The notes under the pieces: generated by a model | What the model saw: the letters and a program-made list of their open reading frames with translations, nothing else | Told to the model about the DNA's origin: nothing | Database searches by the model: none | In this document: positions 60,496 through 64,000 of the stretch, in pieces | Position numbering within the stretch: the stretch's first letter is position 1 | Layout: each line of letters begins with the position of its first letter | From: Herbidospora solisilvae | GTDB lineage: Bacteria; Actinomycetota; Actinomycetes; Streptosporangiales; Streptosporangiaceae | DNA length: 64,000 nt | NCBI RefSeq assembly: GCF_009901565.1 | Contig: NZ_WXEW01000001.1 | Location: forward strand, 930,001-994,000 | Direction of reading: 5' to 3' | Program-made: the position numbers and the translations under genes

Positions 60496-60819
60496 ATGAC
60501 AGTCAGCGACCAGCCGGTGACCACGACCGAATCCGACTTCTCCGCCCAGCTCACGGGCATGCGGGGCGACACGTCCATGATCAGGGACGACATCAGCATC
60601 CTCAGGTCCGGTCAGGGGGAGATCGAGCGCGCCATGAGAGGCATCGACCTGACCGTGGGCCTCATCCGGCGTGACGACATGGCCGTCGCGCGAGGCGGCA
60701 TCAGCATGATCCGCGACCAGATCTCCGAGCTCAAGACCGGCCAGACCGAGATCCGCGAGCTGCTGGCCGACATCGTCCGCCGCCTCGACGCGGGACCCGA
60801 CAGCGCAGATCACGTATAG
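60496..60819 (+). CDS. coiled-coil protein of unknown function
   Basis: A 107-aa protein, predicted almost wholly helical with heptad character (SMIRDDISILRSGQGEIERAM, ISMIRDQISELKTGQTEIRELL). The C-terminal GQTEIRELL is shared with the next protein, so the two are paralogues or partners. The ribosome site is weak because the palindromes crowd the start. No domain recognised. Confidence 0.7.
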   Translation: MTVSDQPVTTTESDFSAQLTGMRGDTSMIRDDISILRSGQGEIERAMRGIDLTVGLIRRDDMAVARGGISMIRDQISELKTGQTEIRELLADIVRRLDAGPDSADHV

Positions 60820-60854
60820 ACGAGCACGGACCACTGAGGGAGTCAGCCACTACC

Positions 60855-61529
60855 ATGACCACCATGCCCGAGCGTTCCCCCGATGACCGGATGACCTGGT
60901 TCGAGAACAACATCCCCGACATCCGCTACGACATCGGTGTGGTTCGGGACCGCGTCGTCGACACCCGCCGGGATGTCCTCGCCCTCCGCGACGACGTCAA
61001 GGCCCTGGACGGCCGAGTCGCCGTCCTGCAGAAAGACATGACCGTCGTGAAGGCCGACATCGCCGAGATCAGAGAGGACACCGCGAACCTCTGCCTCGGC
61101 CAGATCCGCCTCGAGAACAAGATGGAGGAGATGCGCGGCGAAATCACTGAAATCCGGGGTGACATCGCCGAGATCCGGGGCGACATCACCCAGCTACGAG
61201 GCGACGTCACCGACCTGCGAGGTGAGATCACCGAGATTCGTGGTGAGATCACCGAGATTCGTGGTGAGATCACCGAGATTCGTGGTGAGATCACCGAGAT
61301 TCGTGGCGACATCACCCAGCTACGAGGCGACGTCACCGACCTGCGAGGTGAGATCACCGAGATCCGAGGTGACATCACGGAGCTGCGGGGCGACATCACT
61401 GAAATCCGGGGTGACATCGCCGAGATGCGTGGCGATATCGCCAACCTGCAGGACGGGCAGAAGCAGTTGATGGCCGGGCAGACGGAGATCCGGGAACTGC
61501 TCGTCGCCTTCATGCAGCGCAGCGCCTGA
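60855..61529 (+). CDS. long coiled-coil protein made of heptad repeats
   Basis: A 224-aa protein. After a non-repetitive N-terminus (WFENNIPDIRYDIGVVRDRV) it consists of about 17 seven-residue units of the type I-[TA]-E/Q-I/L-R-G-E/D (ITEIRGE), running from about residue 90 to 200, and ends GQTEIRELLVAFMQRSA. Ile/Leu at a and d positions predict a long parallel coiled coil. The repeats are encoded by near-identical 21-bp units, so the length may vary between strains. It lies 35 nt after the preceding coiled-coil gene; probably one operon. Confidence 0.75.
   Translation: MTTMPERSPDDRMTWFENNIPDIRYDIGVVRDRVVDTRRDVLALRDDVKALDGRVAVLQKDMTVVKADIAEIREDTANLCLGQIRLENKMEEMRGEITEIRGDIAEIRGDITQLRGDVTDLRGEITEIRGEITEIRGEITEIRGEITEIRGDITQLRGDVTDLRGEITEIRGDITELRGDITEIRGDIAEMRGDIANLQDGQKQLMAGQTEIRELLVAFMQRSA
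61130..61440. repeat. 21-bp tandem repeat array inside the coiled-coil gene
   Basis: About 15 consecutive 21-bp units. The most uniform part (about 61222-61306) is four almost exact copies of GAGATCACCGAGATTCGTGG plus one base, and a larger block containing the CAGCTACGAGGCGACGTC unit is duplicated. The repeat keeps the frame, so gain or loss of units changes only the length. Confidence 0.8.
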
Positions 61530-61595
61530 CCTCCCACGCAGGCGTGAAAGGCCCTGACCGGGGTCCAAGCCAGGGCCTCCCTCGCCGGTCAGGGG

Positions 61596-63230
61596 CTATG
61601 GCAGGGTCGCCTCGCCGCAGATGTGCACCTTCACGCCCAGTTCCTCGAACAGCGCCGCCTTGGCCACCAGGGCCTTGTCCGCCGTCTCCCCGTCAGGCGC
61701 GTACGCCACGTTCAGGTGGTTGGCCTTGTGCCGGGCCATGAACTGGTCGCGGCTGACCCCGTGGAAGACCGCGTGCATGATCGGCCACGCCGGTGTCGTC
61801 GCCTGCGACCGGCGTTCCGTCTCCTCCGCCGGCAGGGAGATCGCCGAGGCGCGGCCCAGGTCGACGTGGAGTTCGCCGTCCTGGATGAAGACGCGGCTCC
61901 ACACGATCTCGCCGGGCTTGCAGACGCCCTTGATGGTCGAGCCGCCCAGCGGGAAGTAGACCGGGTCCTGCCGCCAGCCGACCGCGTCGGCGTAGCCGTT
62001 CTCGAAGTGTGACGGGGGAACCGAGCCGGAGATCTCGAAGACCCACACGAACTGACCCGCGTACTCCTCACCCCAGCGCACGTCGTGCAGGGTCGTGGCG
62101 GGGTCGAGGCCCATGGCGGTCCAGATGCGGTTGGTGACCAGGGCGTCGACGGCGACGCCTTCGTCGGCCTCGTTGAAGTGCGGGAGCGGGGCGTCCTGCC
62201 ACAACACGCGGGAGCCGTCGCGGGAGGTGACGGGCGGGCGGGAGGCGTTGTTCAGCAGGCCTTCGGCCAGGTCGGACGCCGGGGAGAGGTCCTTCAATCC
62301 CTGCTGGTACTGGATGCCGACGGCGTCCAGGCCGTAGTCGTCGCTGATGCGCAGGGCGGCGATGTACATCTTGTACTGCCGCCGGAGCTGGGCCTCGGTC
62401 AGTTCGGTGGCCTCGTCGGTGCCCAGTCGGAAGGTCATGCCCTGGGAACGGAGCCACTCACCGACGGCGTCGGCCTCCTCGTCGGGGGTGCGGAGCATCT
62501 CGGCCCACAACGCGCTCTGCGACAGGCGTTCCTTGTAGATGCCGATCGGGTTGAGCAGTTCGTCGTCGATGATCGCGTTGTACATGCCCATGCAGCCCTC
62601 GTCGAAGACGCCGATGATCGCCTTGTCGGTGAGGAGCTGGCGGGCCAGGGCGACGCCGAGGTCGCGTTCGGGGCTTTCCGGCAGTTTCGGCAGGTCGTGG
62701 ACGTGGGAGGCGTCGTGCGGGATCGTCCCGGTCTCCACCCAGCTCTTGATGCCGGCTTTGAACCAGTCGTCCTGGAAGTCGACGCTCCAGATCGTCGAGT
62801 ACGCCACTCCCATCTTCGTCATGCCGGAGTTCAGGCCGAGCAGGCCGACCAGGCCGGGCCAGGTGCCCTCGAAGTTGGCGACCGTGAGGATGGGGCCCTG
62901 GTGGGTGCGCAGACCGGCCAGCACGTGGTGGCTGTACTGCCAGACCGCTTCGGCGACGATCAGCGGGGCGTCCGGCGGGATGGTCTTGAAGACCTCCAGG
63001 CCCATGCGCTGGCTGGAGATGAAACCGTGGCCGGTCGCCGGGTCGACGTCGTTGGCGCGCACGACCGTCCAGCCGAGTTCGGCGAAGGCGGCGGTCACGT
63101 CGGCTTCCATCTTCACCTGGGTGGGCCAGCCCGCCAGGTTGGCCGACAGGCGCAGGTCGCCGCTGGCGATCAGGTAGGCGGTCTTCGGCGCGGCGGCGGG
63201 GCGTTCGGGGGTCGGGGGGAAGGTGTACAT
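61596..63230 (-). CDS. L-fucose isomerase-type sugar isomerase
   Basis: A 544-aa aldose-ketose isomerase of the FucI/AraA-like fold. Segments: LRLSANLAGWPTQVKMEADV, APLIVAEAVWQYSHHVLAGLRTHQGPILTVANFEGTWPGLVGLLGLN, the catalytic FDEGCMGMYNAI (Glu/Asp metal ligands), and a C-terminal HKANHLNVAYAPD. The ATG overlaps the stop of the FGGY kinase gene (TGATG). Together they would isomerise and phosphorylate a deoxy-sugar or pentose; L-fucose, D-arabinose or L-rhamnose-like substrates cannot be separated from sequence. Confidence 0.88.
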   Translation of the reverse strand: MYTFPPTPERPAAAPKTAYLIASGDLRLSANLAGWPTQVKMEADVTAAFAELGWTVVRANDVDPATGHGFISSQRMGLEVFKTIPPDAPLIVAEAVWQYSHHVLAGLRTHQGPILTVANFEGTWPGLVGLLGLNSGMTKMGVAYSTIWSVDFQDDWFKAGIKSWVETGTIPHDASHVHDLPKLPESPERDLGVALARQLLTDKAIIGVFDEGCMGMYNAIIDDELLNPIGIYKERLSQSALWAEMLRTPDEEADAVGEWLRSQGMTFRLGTDEATELTEAQLRRQYKMYIAALRISDDYGLDAVGIQYQQGLKDLSPASDLAEGLLNNASRPPVTSRDGSRVLWQDAPLPHFNEADEGVAVDALVTNRIWTAMGLDPATTLHDVRWGEEYAGQFVWVFEISGSVPPSHFENGYADAVGWRQDPVYFPLGGSTIKGVCKPGEIVWSRVFIQDGELHVDLGRASAISLPAEETERRSQATTPAWPIMHAVFHGVSRDQFMARHKANHLNVAYAPDGETADKALVAKAALFEELGVKVHICGEATLP

Positions 63231-64000
63231 CAGCGTGTTCCTCCGGTGGAAAGGCGGCGTTCCCGGGCCGCGAGGGCGTGGGAGATCTCGCGGGTGGCGG
63301 GATAGAGGTCGAGGTAGAGGGTGTAGAGCTCGTCGTAGGCCGGGTCCGGCACGGGGGTGACGGTGGTGGCCGGGGGGTTCCAGTCGGTGATCGCGGCGCC
63401 GGTGGTCGCGCGGGCCGCCAGGTAGGCGGCGCCGTAGGAGGCGCCGATGGTGGTGGTCGGGATGACCTGCGGCAGGCCGGTGACGTCGCTGACGATGCGG
63501 GTCCACAGCCCGCCCTGGACACCGCCGCCGACCGCGACCACCCGCGAGACCTCGGCGCCGGCCGCGCGCAGCGCCTCGACGTTGTGCCGGACACCGAGCG
63601 CGGTCGCCTCCAGGGCGGCCCGGTAGAGGTCGCCCCGGGTGTGGCTGAGGGTGAGGCCCGCGATGATCCCGCGGGCGTCGGGATCGTGGACGGGGGTGCG
63701 CTCGCCCGCGAAGTAGGGCAGCATCAGCAGGCCGTGCGCGCCGGGTCCCGAGGCCTCCGCCTCGGCGAGCAGGGCCGGGAAAGCGGCTCCGGTCAGGTCG
63801 CTCAGCCACGAGGTGATCGCGCCGGAGGTCGCCATGCCCCCGGCGAGGTTGTGGGAGCCGGCGTACGCGCCGACCGTGCCCCACATCGAGGGGGTGCGCA
63901 GCGGGCGGTCGACCGTGGCGATGAGGAACATCGTGGTGCCGTACATCAGCATGAGGTCGCCGGCGTTGCAGGCGTCCACGCTGACGGCTTCGGTCCAGGC
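63230..64000 (-). CDS. FGGY-family carbohydrate kinase (5' end beyond window)
   Basis: The C-terminal about 256 residues of a sugar kinase of the xylulokinase/fuculokinase family. Visible: DACNAGDLMLMYGTTMFLIATVD, LLMLPYFAGERTPVHDPDARG, ALEATALGVRHNVEALRAAG, and the FGGY_C adenosine motif VVAVGGGVQGGLWTRIVSDVTGLPQVIP followed by TTIGASYGAAYLAA. The start lies beyond the right edge. It forms an operon with the downstream isomerase. Confidence 0.9.
   Translation of the reverse strand, partial: AWTEAVSVDACNAGDLMLMYGTTMFLIATVDRPLRTPSMWGTVGAYAGSHNLAGGMATSGAITSWLSDLTGAAFPALLAEAEASGPGAHGLLMLPYFAGERTPVHDPDARGIIAGLTLSHTRGDLYRAALEATALGVRHNVEALRAAGAEVSRVVAVGGGVQGGLWTRIVSDVTGLPQVIPTTTIGASYGAAYLAARATTGAAITDWNPPATTVTPVPDPAYDELYTLYLDLYPATREISHALAARERRLSTGGTR

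Noticed and set aside
61130..61440. Regular repeats resembling a CRISPR array
   Set aside because: The 21-bp units are contiguous without unique spacers and stay in frame inside a coiled-coil gene.

Overview
The window is very GC-rich DNA with strong third-position GC bias, frequent GTG/TTG starts and ATGA/GTGA gene overlaps. The gene families (FxSxx-COOH peptide systems, family 2 encapsulins with a terpene synthase, class F sortase, DUF4397, GH87 glucanase) point to a filamentous actinobacterium, most likely of the Streptosporangiales; this placement is inferred, not proven. No rRNA, tRNA, CRISPR array or insertion sequence was recognised. About 50 protein genes can be supported.

Layout. 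1-8.2 kb is mostly core metabolism: both methylmalonyl-CoA mutase subunits, a peptidoglycan amidase, an amidase/mtnA/MetE-like operon and an AAA ATPase. 8.2-10.6 kb has an alpha/beta-hydrolase-like gene and an M20 peptidase. 11.2-30.5 kb is an island with two FxSxx-COOH (cyclophane RiPP) systems. Locus 1 (11.2-19.6 kb) runs fxsA, fxsB fused to an HExxH hydroxylase domain, an AAC(3)-like gene, TIR-like fxsC, and fxsT (ParA-like + TIR + NB-ARC + TPR). A hydrolase and an MFS exporter follow. Locus 2 (22.2-30.5 kb) has a 47-residue precursor gene (fxsA2, 25241-25384) followed by a SIR2 protein and a STAND ATPase. Divergently there is a second NB-ARC/TPR protein, and convergently an HExxH protein with a second FxsB whose start codon is missing.

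31-33.4 kb is a surface module (membrane-anchored protein, DUF4397 protein, sortase). 33.3-48.3 kb holds a WD-repeat Ser/Thr kinase, a DUF4253 protein, a large secreted GH87 alpha-1,3-glucanase, an ECF sigma factor, a methyltransferase, an amino-acid dehydrogenase, an ArsR regulator with an Old Yellow Enzyme, a nucleotidyltransferase-like protein and a TetR regulator.

48.3-53.4 kb carries three tandem paralogues. Two keep an HxE ... CxxC signature resembling the nucleic-acid/toxin deaminase superfamily; one of those two is frameshifted, and the third has lost the metal motif. 53.5-55.1 kb has a Nudix hydrolase and an acyltransferase.

55.1-59.4 kb is a compact operon: encapsulin shell with a cyclic-nucleotide-binding-like domain, didomain terpene synthase, second encapsulin shell. 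59.5-61.5 kb has an RTX-like secreted protein and two related coiled-coil proteins, one built from 21-bp tandem repeats. 61.6-64 kb holds an L-fucose isomerase-type enzyme and the end of an FGGY sugar kinase.

The most notable regions are the twin peptide/NLR-like loci, the deaminase-like triplet and the two-shell terpene encapsulin operon.
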